A stretch of DNA of 55,522 nucleotides from Brenneria alni (GTDB lineage Bacteria > Pseudomonadota > Gammaproteobacteria > Enterobacterales > Enterobacteriaceae): assembly GCF_003666245.1 (NCBI RefSeq), contig NZ_MJLZ01000029.1:1-55522 (forward strand), given 5' to 3'. A program made the position numbers and the translations under genes. Shown here piece by piece: positions 17,465-28,100 of the stretch. Under the pieces are notes generated by a model, which was not told where the DNA came from, did no database searches, and saw nothing but the letters and a program-made list of their open reading frames with translations. Every line of letters begins with the position of its first letter. The first letter of the stretch is position 1.

Positions 17465-18424
17465 ATGACGGTATTTAGCGATCCCTTATTATTACTGGCG
17501 CTGGGATTAATTGGCGCGGGAATATACGTTGCCCGTCTTCACCAGAGCCAGCGGCAGCACAAGCAGTTGACGGAGCGGATGCGGGCGCATTTGCCCGCCG
17601 CCCCTATAGGGGCGGCCTCTCAGGATAGTATCCTGAGAGGCCAGGGAACAACAACAATACCCTGGCTGGAAAAAATTCTTTTACCGATAGCGCAACAGGG
17701 CTATCGCCTGTCTGGATCCGATCGGGATCGTCTTAATTTACGCCGTCTGCTTGATCTGTCCGGGTTCCGTCGTAGCGAAGCGGTAGGCTGGCTGGTGATG
17801 GGCAAGTTTCTTGTGGGTTTGCTATGCGCGGTGGCGCTGGTCTGGGGCTGTTTGCCGCCTGCGGATCGATTGGGCCTGACCGGCATTTCCGCCGGGTTGA
17901 TCGGCTATTTTGTCGGGGCGATGCTGCCGGAATGGTGGCTGAAATGGCGGGCGGCCAGCCGTGGGGAAAAGCTGGCGCGGGCGGTGCCGGATGCGCTTGA
18001 TCTCATGGTGGTCTGTGCCGAGGCAGGGTTGCCGATTGGCCGTGTGTTGCAGGTGGTATCGAAGGAATTGGGGCTTTCGTCGCCGGAAATGGCCGATGAG
18101 CTGCATTACACCGCCGCTGAACTGCAAATTCTCTCCGATCGTTCCCTGGCAATGGCGCATCTGGCGGAGAGAACCCGTGTTGCGGAAATAGAAAGTATGG
18201 TCGCTACGCTGATTCAGGCCGAACGCTACGGGACGCCGCTGTCGCAGGCGCTGCGCACCATTGCGGACGAAAGCCGTAAGACGTTGATTCTGGGGTTGGA
18301 AGAAAAAGCGGGCAAATTACCGGCACAGCTCAGTGTACCGCTGATGGCGCTGATCCTGCCGCCGATTATCGCCATTATGGCCGCACCCGCATTGGTGCGG
18401 GTGATTCGGCTACTGTCGCAATAA
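17465..18424 (+). CDS. tadC: Tad inner-membrane platform protein TadC
   Basis: This is the second GspF-like platform protein, 319 residues and a paralogue of TadB. An N-terminal membrane segment (about 6-22) is followed by a basic cytoplasmic linker, two membrane segments (about 108-155), the GspF domain (VPDALDLMVVCAEAGLPIGRVLQVVSKEL ... LAERTRVAEIESMVATLIQAERYGTPLSQALRTI) and C-terminal membrane segments (LSVPLMALILPPIIAIMAAPALV). The linker around residues 39-60 is encoded by three abutting perfect or near-perfect DNA palindromes, described separately. GAGGCC precedes the ATG at 17465. It starts 19 bases after tadB. Confidence 0.92.
   Translation: MTVFSDPLLLLALGLIGAGIYVARLHQSQRQHKQLTERMRAHLPAAPIGAASQDSILRGQGTTTIPWLEKILLPIAQQGYRLSGSDRDRLNLRRLLDLSGFRRSEAVGWLVMGKFLVGLLCAVALVWGCLPPADRLGLTGISAGLIGYFVGAMLPEWWLKWRAASRGEKLARAVPDALDLMVVCAEAGLPIGRVLQVVSKELGLSSPEMADELHYTAAELQILSDRSLAMAHLAERTRVAEIESMVATLIQAERYGTPLSQALRTIADESRKTLILGLEEKAGKLPAQLSVPLMALILPPIIAIMAAPALVRVIRLLSQ
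17581..17642. repeat. Three abutting palindromes inside tadC
   Basis: First comes GCGGGC-N6-GCCCGC (17581-17598). Overlapping its end is a perfect 20-bp palindrome, GCCGCCCCTATAGGGGCGGC (17597-17616). The third is a perfect 14-bp inverted repeat with a one-base centre, GGCCTCTCAGGATA at 17614-17627 and its complement at 17629-17642. They fall in the segment encoding the TadC cytoplasmic linker. In mRNA they would form a row of strong hairpins. Confidence 0.9.
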
Positions 18425-18470
18425 AGGCGTTTCCCCGGCGATATTGGCCACAATGGAAAAATAATGACGG

Positions 18471-19337
18471 ATGAAATTCTCGATGATGATCGGTCTGATA
18501 ACAAAATATAAACGCAGATCGCCACTCCTGGCGCTGGTGGTTGTGAGTACGCTACTGGCAGGGTGTGGCAGTTCAATGGCGATTAAAGGCACCAAAGATG
18601 AGGGGCTGCGTCTGGCCCGTTTACTGCGCGATCAGGGCAGAATTGAAGCGGCAACGGAAGTCTATGCCCGCCTCGATGGACGTGGAGAACTGAAAGGAAC
18701 CGAACTGCTGGAGTATGCCAGCGTGGCGGCGCCGGTGCGTTCGCCCCAGCAAGCGCTGGAGTTGTATGGGCGCACCCGTCATGAGTTAGGCGGTGATACC
18801 GACAAGCTGAAACCACAGGAAGCGCTGGCCATCTGCTTAGGTATGGGGCGTGCGCATCTGGCGCTGGGACGCCATGAGATGGCGCGGAAAGATTTTAGCT
18901 GTGCGCTGAAAGCGCAGCCGGACAGCGCGGGGGCGCTCAATGGTATGGGCGTGGTGATGGATGCATCCGGCAAACACAGCGAAGCCCGTCAACTGTTTGA
19001 AAAGGCGTTACAGATTAACCCGGCGGATGTGGCCGCCATGAACAATCTGGCGCTGTCCTGGCTTGCCAGCGGTGATGCGGATCAAGCCATCGGTTTATTG
19101 CGATCGGCTGATAACAGCAACCCCGCCGCCAAGCTCAATTTGGCGTTGGCCTATCTCTACAGCGATCGCCAGGATGAGGCGCGCAGTACGCTGGCGACCA
19201 TTGCGCAGCCGCAGCGTATTGATGGGTTGATGGAGACGTTACAGCAGCGTTTGGCGCAGATGCGGCAGGACAAAAACGGCGGCGAAACCCTGCTATTGTC
19301 CAGCCGCCAGCGTTTGCAACTCAGCAGCCCGGAGTGA
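18471..19337 (+). CDS. tadD: TPR lipoprotein TadD
   Basis: The 288-residue protein has a signal peptide and lipobox LLAGC (Cys32), then tetratricopeptide repeats. The clearest are at about 115-150 (ALAICLGMGRAHLALGRHEMARKDFSCALKAQPD), 150-185 (AGALNGMGVVMDASGKHSEARQLFEKALQINP) and 185-245. TadD is thought to help assemble or locate the RcpA secretin through its TPR surface. The C-terminus (about 250-288) is polar. ATG codons at 18471 and 18483 are both possible starts; the signal peptide works with either. Its stop overlaps the tadE start (TGATG). Confidence 0.9.
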   Translation: MKFSMMIGLITKYKRRSPLLALVVVSTLLAGCGSSMAIKGTKDEGLRLARLLRDQGRIEAATEVYARLDGRGELKGTELLEYASVAAPVRSPQQALELYGRTRHELGGDTDKLKPQEALAICLGMGRAHLALGRHEMARKDFSCALKAQPDSAGALNGMGVVMDASGKHSEARQLFEKALQINPADVAAMNNLALSWLASGDADQAIGLLRSADNSNPAAKLNLALAYLYSDRQDEARSTLATIAQPQRIDGLMETLQQRLAQMRQDKNGGETLLLSSRQRLQLSSPE

Positions 19338-19849
19338 TGAAGATGTTGCGGCGCAATGATCTGGATTGGCGCAGTACGCACGGCGTGATCGCCGTAGAAG
19401 TGGCGTTCCTGGTGCCGGTGGTGCTGGTCGGCGTGATGATGCTGTTCGAACTGGCGCGTATCGCGCTGGTAATTGCCGTCGGCAGCGCGGCGTTGGATAA
19501 CGCGGTGCAGAGTTTTCGTCTTGACGATCTCCAGACCGACAGCGCCGAACAGATGGGCCAGAATCTGAAAGAGCGGATGATTAGCGCGGCATACGGCTAT
19601 CTGCAAGAGGATGATTTAACCGTCAGCGTCTTGCATTTCGACAATCTGAGTCAGTTAGGCGGGCTGACGGTCAATACCGACAGTGAAGATGTGGACGACA
19701 GTGAGGTCACCAGCACGTTGCCGGTCTGGTCTGTCACGGTGCAGATCAAAAAGGCGTTTATTACCCCGTTACCGGCGGTGCTGACCCTGGGCGATACCTT
19801 CCGCTATCAGTACAAGCATGTTTTCGGTACGGAGCTGAGTAATGAGTAA
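19337..19849 (+). CDS. tadE: TadE minor pseudopilin
   Basis: The 170-residue product has a short polar leader ending HG and then VIAVEVAFLVPVVLVGVMMLF, a TadE-type pilin-like helix with the glutamate at +5. It should be cleaved by TadV. The rest is periplasmic, with an acidic segment (VNTDSEDVDDSEVTS). The frame is open one codon upstream with GTG, but the ATG at 19337 overlaps the tadD stop as TGATG, the usual coupled arrangement. It overlaps tadF by eight bases. Confidence 0.88.
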   Translation: MKMLRRNDLDWRSTHGVIAVEVAFLVPVVLVGVMMLFELARIALVIAVGSAALDNAVQSFRLDDLQTDSAEQMGQNLKERMISAAYGYLQEDDLTVSVLHFDNLSQLGGLTVNTDSEDVDDSEVTSTLPVWSVTVQIKKAFITPLPAVLTLGDTFRYQYKHVFGTELSNE

Positions 19850-20438
19850 GGCCGTCCTGTCCCGGCTGCGTCGTTTCTGGCGTTGCGGCGGCGGTTCAGT
19901 CGCCGTTGAAACGGCGCTGGCGTTTCCCATCGTGTTGGCGATCGGCATGCTGTGTGCGGATATCTATACCGTCAGTCTTGAACGTGAGCGTATGGAGCAA
20001 CGTGCCGGGGCGATAGTTTCGGTGCTTGCGCTCCAGCAGGAACTGACTGAAGAAGGGTTGCAAGGGTTGCTGGATACGGTGTTGCCGCAAGACGGCCTGG
20101 GCAATTACCAGTTGCTGATCAGCAACGTGCGGCAGACCGGGGAACTTTACTGGCAGCTAGGCCGGGGGACGGCGGAGGATCTGTGCAGCGAGAATCAGGC
20201 CGGTTACGGCGACACCTATCCGGGTGATTTGCCGGAAAAAGATACGCAAGACGGTAAAGAGGACATTTCGATGGTGGTGGTGGAACTGTGCCGTGAAGGT
20301 AAAGACATCAGTCTGCTCGGCGGGTTGTCGTTGAACAACCTGTTGCACGTCACGTCGATAAATCGCGTGGCGAGGGGCGTCGTCGCGCTTGATGAAGCAT
20401 TAATGCAGGAAGCGGGCTTGCCGGAAGATGATGAATAA
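19842..20438 (+). CDS. tadF: TadF minor pseudopilin
   Basis: The 198-residue protein starts with a basic leader (LSRLRRFWRCGGG), then SVAVETALAFPIVLAIGMLCADIY. This is a TadE/TadF-type hydrophobic helix with a glutamate at +5 after the glycine, so TadV processing is expected. The remainder is a periplasmic domain with an acidic stretch at about 130-142 (PEKDTQDGKED). GGAG lies before the ATG. It overlaps tadE by eight bases and tadG by eleven. Sequence conservation in TadF is low; position and the N-terminus support the call. Confidence 0.85.
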   Translation: MSKAVLSRLRRFWRCGGGSVAVETALAFPIVLAIGMLCADIYTVSLERERMEQRAGAIVSVLALQQELTEEGLQGLLDTVLPQDGLGNYQLLISNVRQTGELYWQLGRGTAEDLCSENQAGYGDTYPGDLPEKDTQDGKEDISMVVVELCREGKDISLLGGLSLNNLLHVTSINRVARGVVALDEALMQEAGLPEDDE

Positions 20439-22080
20439 TCTTTATCGCATGATGAAATGTCGGATCGACGGATGGTGCAGCGCCGTTCGCCGCGATCTGT
20501 GCCGCTTTCTGCGTCAGGAGCGTGGCGCGGGAGCCGCTTTCTATGTATTGGGCGCAATGGCGTTGCTGGTCACTGCCGCGTTTATTGTCGATACCTCAAC
20601 CTCGACCGGCGATGCGGCGCAAATCAAACGTGCGACCGATGCAGCGGCGCTGGCGGTGGGGTATCAGGTGGTTGTCAGCGGCAATGAAAATAAAAAGTAT
20701 GATCAGCAACAGATGACGGAGCTGGCGTTCGATTACGTCAAAGCCAATATCGGGCTGAACAGCGCACTGGCCGAAAAGATCGCGCTTGACAAGGTGAGCG
20801 TCCGCGAAGGGCGCAGCGATAATGATTATCCCACCTATACCGTGACCGTCAGCTTCACCACCGCGCCCGAACTGCTTCAACTGGGGGAATCAGAACAGGA
20901 GATTTATTCCACTGTAGAGGTGCTGAACCGCTCGACGGAAGTCGCGCTGATTTTGCCCAATACCTCGAAAGAGGATAGCGCCAATCTGGCCGTATTGCGC
21001 CGTATCGGCAACGAGTTTGCGGAAAATCTGATCGGCGAACGCGAAAACATCTGGCTGGCGCTGGTGCCGCATAGTCAGGCGGTCAGTGTCTATGACGCCG
21101 AACATACCAACCGGATCCGCGAGTGGGCCGCTCCAGGGGCGCTCACCCCGGTGGAGCTGACCTCGCTGTTCAACTCGGGCTACGGTGGTCTGGCCGATCG
21201 CCGTATCCCAGACCGCCGTTTCAACCTGCTGTGCATGTACCGTGGGCTGAACAGGGGCGACAACTATTTCTGGGACGAGACGCCGACGGGACAATTCCGC
21301 GTCTATTATCGGGCGGATCTGCCGCCGAATGCCCCGGAGGCTTATTTTATCTCCTGGGTCGGACCAAATCCGAGTTTCGGCCAGGCTATCGGTACCAACG
21401 ACACGCGCTATCTGGTTGTGGATCAGGGCTGCCCTTATGCGCCTCTGCTGCCGCTCACCAACGATTTCGACAAGATCGCCGGGCGGCTCGACGAGATGCG
21501 CACCGGTTTTAATGTCAACTACGCCATCGCCATCGGCTGGGCGGCAATGGCGCTGGCCCCGAACTTTCGCGGCAGCGCTGGCTGGGATCTGGACGACGAT
21601 CTGCCCAAAGACTTTGACGAGGGCAATGGCGAACGCACCAAAGCTATCGTGCTGCTGGTCAATTCCAGCGACATGCTGTGGTTCGACAGCGATTCCTATA
21701 ACGCTTATGTGGGCAGACCGATCGACGGCTGTAGCGCGCAGACGACGGAGAATGACGGTTGCACCAGCGAGCAGTTGATTACCGCACGCTTCGCCAATCT
21801 GTGCACCAGCTTACGTGAACGCAATATACGCTTCTTTCTGGTGGTGACCGGCAACGACGAGGCGGTAAATGAAGATAAAAATGGCGGCACCGTCGCCAGC
21901 GCTTCCGAGTTTCGCCGCCTCGCCGATGCGGGACTAGGCGGCTGCGCTGAAAAAAGCGCTGATCTCACCTATTACAACGGCGAGGATTTTGTCGCATCGG
22001 AAAGCAAAATAAGAAACCGCCTGAGTGAAATTACTGACGAACTGCATCAGCAAAGCGGTTTCGTCCGGCTGATTGAGTAA
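20428..22080 (+). CDS. tadG: TadG-like protein with a degenerate von Willebrand A domain
   Basis: This is a pilus-associated TadG/TadE-like protein of 550 residues. The N-terminus has a charged leader (RRDLCRFLRQERG) then AGAAFYVLGAMALLVTAAFIVD, the TadG membrane helix, and TGDAAQIKRATDAAALAVGYQ, the conserved segment after it. From about residue 165 the pattern fits a vWA domain (EVALILPNTSKEDSANLAVLRRIGNEFAENL ... WLALVPHSQAVSVYD ... TKAIVLLVNSSDM ... IRFFLVVTGND). The MIDAS motif DxSxS is replaced by NTSKE and the matching threonine is not evident, so classical metal-dependent binding is unlikely. ATG codons at 20428 and 20431 are both possible. It is the last tad gene; the giant repeat protein starts 37 bases after it. 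Confidence 0.85.
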   Translation: MMNNLYRMMKCRIDGWCSAVRRDLCRFLRQERGAGAAFYVLGAMALLVTAAFIVDTSTSTGDAAQIKRATDAAALAVGYQVVVSGNENKKYDQQQMTELAFDYVKANIGLNSALAEKIALDKVSVREGRSDNDYPTYTVTVSFTTAPELLQLGESEQEIYSTVEVLNRSTEVALILPNTSKEDSANLAVLRRIGNEFAENLIGERENIWLALVPHSQAVSVYDAEHTNRIREWAAPGALTPVELTSLFNSGYGGLADRRIPDRRFNLLCMYRGLNRGDNYFWDETPTGQFRVYYRADLPPNAPEAYFISWVGPNPSFGQAIGTNDTRYLVVDQGCPYAPLLPLTNDFDKIAGRLDEMRTGFNVNYAIAIGWAAMALAPNFRGSAGWDLDDDLPKDFDEGNGERTKAIVLLVNSSDMLWFDSDSYNAYVGRPIDGCSAQTTENDGCTSEQLITARFANLCTSLRERNIRFFLVVTGNDEAVNEDKNGGTVASASEFRRLADAGLGGCAEKSADLTYYNGEDFVASESKIRNRLSEITDELHQQSGFVRLIE

Positions 22081-22117
22081 CGGCCCATGTGCCTTTTGAC
22101 TAACAGGATATGACACG

Positions 22118-25100
22118 ATGACTTTTTCTCGCTCAAAAGCCGGTTCTGCGCCGCAGCGTATTCCCCGTCAGGCATGGGTGCTGGAACCGCGTATGATGTT
22201 TGACGCCGCCGCCGTCGCTACGGTGGCTGATGTTGCCGTGCAGGTGGCGCCTACCGATAGCGCGCCCGGCGCTTCAGCTACGCCCGTTGCGGCTACCGTC
22301 ACCATTACCGACAGCAGCGACAGCTTCCCGGCGGTGGATCTGTTCAGCAATGTCAGCGTCTCGCCCGATACCGGCGGCGGGGAGCTACAGGAGTTGGTCA
22401 TTACCGTGGACAGCAGTGGTGGCAATCAGGCGCTGATTATCGACGGTTCGGTCATTACGCTGACCACCGCCACCGGCAATACGAAGACTAATAACTATTT
22501 CTACTCGGTTGCGGTCAGCGGCAATGTCACGACCATTACGGTGAATATCGCCTCCTCGGACACTGGCTATACGGCAGAGGGCGCAGCCGCTTTGATCGAC
22601 GGTATTTCCTATCAGGCGCAGGACAAGAGCGTCGAAAGCGGCGAGGTCTCCGTCACCCTCACTACGTTGAGCGACGACAGCGACAGCGCCAGTCTGAATA
22701 TCAGCGCCACCATCACCATTGACAGCCAGATCAATGTCGCACCGGTGCTGTCCGGTGATAGCGCCCTCGAAGCCGCTGAGTCATTCACCGCCGACGAGCT
22801 TGGCGGCAGCACGGAAGTCGCTTATTCCAGCGACGGCAGCTACGCCTATGTCGCCGGGGACGGCGTCCTCTCGGTATTCTCTGTTGATGACTCTGGGCGA
22901 TTGGCCCTGCTTCAGACGCTGGCCGTCGACAATCTTGGTGCCGTCAGCCATATGGTGACCAGCTCTGACGGTCTGTCTGTTTATGCTACCGATGGCAGCA
23001 GTAATATTTTCGTTCTTGACGTCAATGAAGACGGCACGCTGCGCTATGTCTCAACCATCGATACCAATAATGGCAACGTTACCGGCGGGTTGGCTATCTC
23101 GCAAGATGGCGCCTGGGTCTATGTGGGCACCGAATGGAACGGAATGGTGATCTACAGCCGCGACGCCGCCAGCAGTGCGCTGAACCATGCGGGACGCGTA
23201 GATGACGGCAGCCGCGACGGCGTGATCGCCACCGCTGGCGACTATGTTTACGCGATCTATTCTGGCGCGGGTCTTTTCGGTTCGGTCAGCCTGAGCGTTT
23301 ATCAGCGCAATGATGATGGTTCACTGACCACCATCACCAGCGTGACCGTCAGCGACCTTAATCTCGACTTCAGTAATATCGACTGGAGTAACCCGAACTA
23401 CACCAATAATGTCAGCACTGTCACGCTGGCGGTTTCGGCGGATGGTCAGTATCTCTATATTGCCGCACCGCTCAAAGGGGTTGTTTTCGTCTATCAGTTC
23501 AGCGGCGGCAACCTTACCCAGCTCGATAGCGTTGCCATTAGTGGCGTATCCAGCATTACCCTCAACGATGAGGATGGTTTGCTCTACGCGGTGTCCGGTG
23601 ACGGCGCTATCAGCGTCTACTCGGTCGCCGGCAATGGCGGGCTGATATTTTCCAGCAGTATTGCCGGCAACACCAGCGGTAGCGATATTGCGGTGTCCGG
23701 CGACGGTTTATCCATTCTGGCGGCAGGCGGCAGCGTAAGCCGCTACACCAGCGCACAGACGCTGAATCTGGGGGAAGCGCTGACCTTTGCCAGCGGCCTG
23801 ACGCTTAAAGACAGCAACTATGATGTGCTGAACGGCGGCGAGGGCGACTACAACGGCGCCAGCATCACCGTTAGCGCCAGCGTCGATGGCGGCAGCTTTG
23901 GTTTTGCCGATGGCAACGGGCTGACGCTTGAGAACGGCGTCATCTCCCTCGGCGACGACGCTATCGCCGCCCTGAGTGTGAGCGACGGCGTACTGACCGT
24001 GACTTTCACCGATGTTGCTACCCGCGCAGTCGCCAATCAGGTGTTGCAGCAACTAAGCTATACCAATGCCAGCGTCGCCATGGGGAGCCTGCTTACGCTT
24101 ACCGTGCGCGGGCGGGACAGCGGCGCGGGCAATCTGTCCAGCAATGACATAACCCTGACGCTGCGCGCCAACGCCGTGCCGCAGGTCAACACCGACGCCG
24201 CCACCGGCTATGGTCTGAGTTCGGCGACCAGCGAAACCGCCTATCGCTTTACCCTGTTTTCCGGTCTGTTCCATGATGAAGACGGCGACACGCTTACCTG
24301 GAGCGTCAGCGGTTTGCCTGACGGGCTGACTTTCGACGCCACGACCCGTACTATTGCGGGGACAACTGCGGAAACCGGCACTTTCACCGTGACTGTGAGC
24401 GCCACCGATCCCTCGGGCGCCAGCGCTTCTCTGGCGTTGGATTTGGTGGTTGAGCAGGTCGCCAACCGTGCGCCTGAAATTAACCCGCAAGCCGCCGCCA
24501 CGCTGGACTCCGCCGTTGAAAACACCGCCTATAGCGTCACGCTGGACGCCAGCCTGTTCAACGACGCCGATAGCCGCTACGGTGATAGCCTGAGCTGGAG
24601 CGTAAGCGGCCTGCCCGACGGTCTGACTTTCGACGCCGGGACTCTGACGCTCTCCGGCGCCGCCGCTACGCTGGGCAGTTATACCGTCACCGTAACGGTA
24701 ACCGATCAGTCGGGGGCCAGCGCCTCGACCGAACTGACGTTGCGGGTGATCACTCAGTCCGAGGCGGACAACAGCGCGCCGGTTCTTGATGTTGACGAAA
24801 GTGGGTTGGTCTATACCGCTGAAGGCAACCTGACGGGTTTCAGTCAGTATGTCTACGGTCTGGCGCTGTCGCCCGACGATGGCACGCTAATGGTATTAGG
24901 CAGCGGCAGTAACTCTCATGCGATCACCCCTTCCGGCAACAGTACCCTGTATGTTTACAGCCGCGACGCCGATACCGGCGAACTGACTCTGGTGCAGACC
25001 TTCGTTCAGGGCGCCGCCGACGATGGCGACGACAGCAACGGCATCGAAATCAATGGGCTGGACAGCGCGACCTCGGCGGTTTATTCCGCTGATGGCAAGT

Positions 25101-28100
25101 ACGCTTATCTGGTGGGCAAGAACGCATCCGGCAACTATGTGGTTACCGTGTTCAGCGTCAATGACAACGGTACGCTCGGCGTCACTGGTTTGAGCGCAGA
25201 GGTGACGGGTGCATCGGAGATCAAACAGTTGACGGTTTCGGCTGACGGCGGCGCACTCTATGTTATTTCCTCCAGTACTCTTTATGCCTATACGGTTGGC
25301 GAGAATGGCGCGCTGAACCTGTCCGGCAGCTACAGCGACAGTTACAGCACAGCTTCCGCCATGGCCATCGATTCGTCGGGCAATGTCTATGTGCTGGGCG
25401 GCTCCAAACTGATTGTCTACACCGCCAACGGCGACGGCACCCTGACCTATGCCACCACCGGCACCGGTATCGGCTTGAGTGGAACGTCGAGAGGCATCGT
25501 GGTTTCGGACGCGGGCTACATTTATGCGACGACCGGCAGCAACAACACGGTGGTCACGCTGTATTACGACAGCGCAACCAACACGGTGACCCGGACATCG
25601 ACCGCTTCCCCTGGGAGTCAGGTCTGGGGGCTTTCACTTTCGCAGGATGGCACCGCGCTTTATGCAGGCGGCCTGACGGGGCAGGTATACATCTATAGCG
25701 TCAATGGAGATGGCTCACTGACGCATACCAATACGCTGGCTCTCTCCACCAATGGCCGTGCATTCCGCTATGCCATTTCCTCGGACAACACGTCCATCTA
25801 TGTGGGCGGTTTCTACAACCGAGCAGGTTTGAGCCTGATCAGTGCTGGCGCGGTATCCGGGGCTTACACCGAAGGCGAAACCACCAACCCCGCCGCCAGC
25901 GTGTCGCTGTCCGACGTCGACTACGATGCCCTGGCCGATGGCGCGGGCAACTACAACGGCGCAACCATCACGCTGATGCGCGAAGGCGGGGCCAACAGTG
26001 CCGACAGCTACAGTTTTAGCGACGGCAACGGCCTGACGCTGGCCGATGGGGTTCTCTCCCTAAACGGCGCGGCCATCGGCACGTTCGCCAGCGACAATGG
26101 CGCGCTGACCATCAGGTTTACCGCAGACGTGACCACCGTCACCGCCAATCAGGTGCTGCAACAGATCGGTTATGCCAACACCAGCAGCGATCCTGGGAGC
26201 CGTGTCATGCTGACGCTGGCCGTAGGCGACGAATACACTACCAGCAGCGTCAATATCTTGCTGACGGTGGATGAAATCAATAATGCCCCCAGCCTGGTGA
26301 GTACGGCGGGCGATGTGACCTACACCAGCGGCGGCAACGCGGTAAAACTCTTCAGTGATACCCGTATTTCAGCCGGAGAGGTTGACCAGTTAATCTCGGA
26401 ACTGACACTGACGGTTTCAGGCGTAGTCGATGGTGAAAGCGAAACGCTGACCATCGACGGCACAGCTATCGCGCTGGTTGCCGGTAGCGGCACGACGACC
26501 CGTGGCTACCGTTATACGGTAACGGTGGAAGATAATGCGGTCACCGTTACGCTGACTGGCAGTGAGGGGATAGCAGCCAACACCGCAGAAGCCCTGGTTA
26601 ATGGTATTGGCTATGCCAATCATAGCGATGAACCCACCATCAGCAGCCGGACTGTTACCCTGAAGACGATTAAGGACAATGGCGGCACCAATAATAATGG
26701 GGTGGATACCACTGCGCTGACAATCAGCGCCAACGTCACGCTGTCGCTTACCAACCATGCACCGAGCCTCAGCTCCACGGCAGCCAGTACCACCTATGTC
26801 GAGAATGCCGACGCCAGCAATCTGTTCAGTAATACCGTTTTGTCTACCGGAGAGGATGGTCAGGCTATTCGTTCGCTGACGCTGACGGTCGCTGGCCTGG
26901 CGGATGGTGAAAATGAAACGCTGATTATCGACGGTATCAGCATCGTGCTGGTGGAGGGGATTAGCGGTACGACTACCAGCGGCTACGGCTATACGGTGAG
27001 CGTGGCGGAAGGAACCGCCACGGTGATCCTTAATAGCGTCGACGGGATCGCGGTGGGTGCCGCCGCCGCGCTGATCGATGCCATCGGCTACGTTAATACT
27101 AGCGATGATCCTACCGCGACTGCTCGTACCGTGACTCTGGCGGCCATTCAGGACGATGGCGGCGCCAGTAATAATGGCACTGATATCGCAACGCTGGCCA
27201 TTGCCGCCACAGTAAACGTGATCGCCGTGAACGACGCTCCTGGCGTGGTATCCAGCGCCGTCAGCGGCATTTATACCGAAAGCGGCAGTTCGATTAGCTT
27301 GTTTAGCGATACCGCCATTTCGACGGTAGAGGACGGTCAGGGCATTATCGGACTGACGCTGACGGTCTCCGGGGTGGTGGATGGCGGCAGTGAAATCCTG
27401 GAGATAGACGGCGCGACTATCCGGCTGGTGGCGGGATCGGGCGCCACCGACAGCGGTTATCGCTATACCGTCACGGTAGAGGGGGATACGGTCACGGTCG
27501 CGATCGATAATAGCGGCAGTATTGATGTCAGTACCGCAGCGGCGCTGGTTGACAGTATTAATTATCTCAACCTGAGTACGGCGTTTACCGCCGGAGACCG
27601 TACCTTCACTCTGAGCGTCCAGGATAATGGCGGTACGGAGAATGGCGGTAGCGACATCACTACACTGGCTGGCAGCACCATTGTCACTCTGGTTGAAAAT
27701 ACGGCCCCCGTGCTTGGCAGCACACCGGATAACGAAACGTTGGAGGTGATCCAAAGCCTGCCTGCCATTGAGGGGATAACGGCTATCGCGGCCACTGCGT
27801 TGAGCGGAGACGGCAGCCATTTATATGTTGTCGCCAGCGACGGCGCTGTCGCAACCTTTAGCCGCAACGCCAGTACGGGCGAACTGATTTATCAGGGGAG
27901 CATCGTCAGTGGTGTGACCACGGTTTCCGATATCCAGATCAGTGATGATGGCGCCAGGCTTTATATACTGGGCGAGGGTGGCGATGCTATCGCCATCTTT
28001 AGCCGCACGACCTCCGACGGCAGTTTGTCGCTGACACAAACGCTGGCAACGGAGAATGTCGTCGATCTCGGCATCTCCAGTGATGGCGGCGCGATCTACG

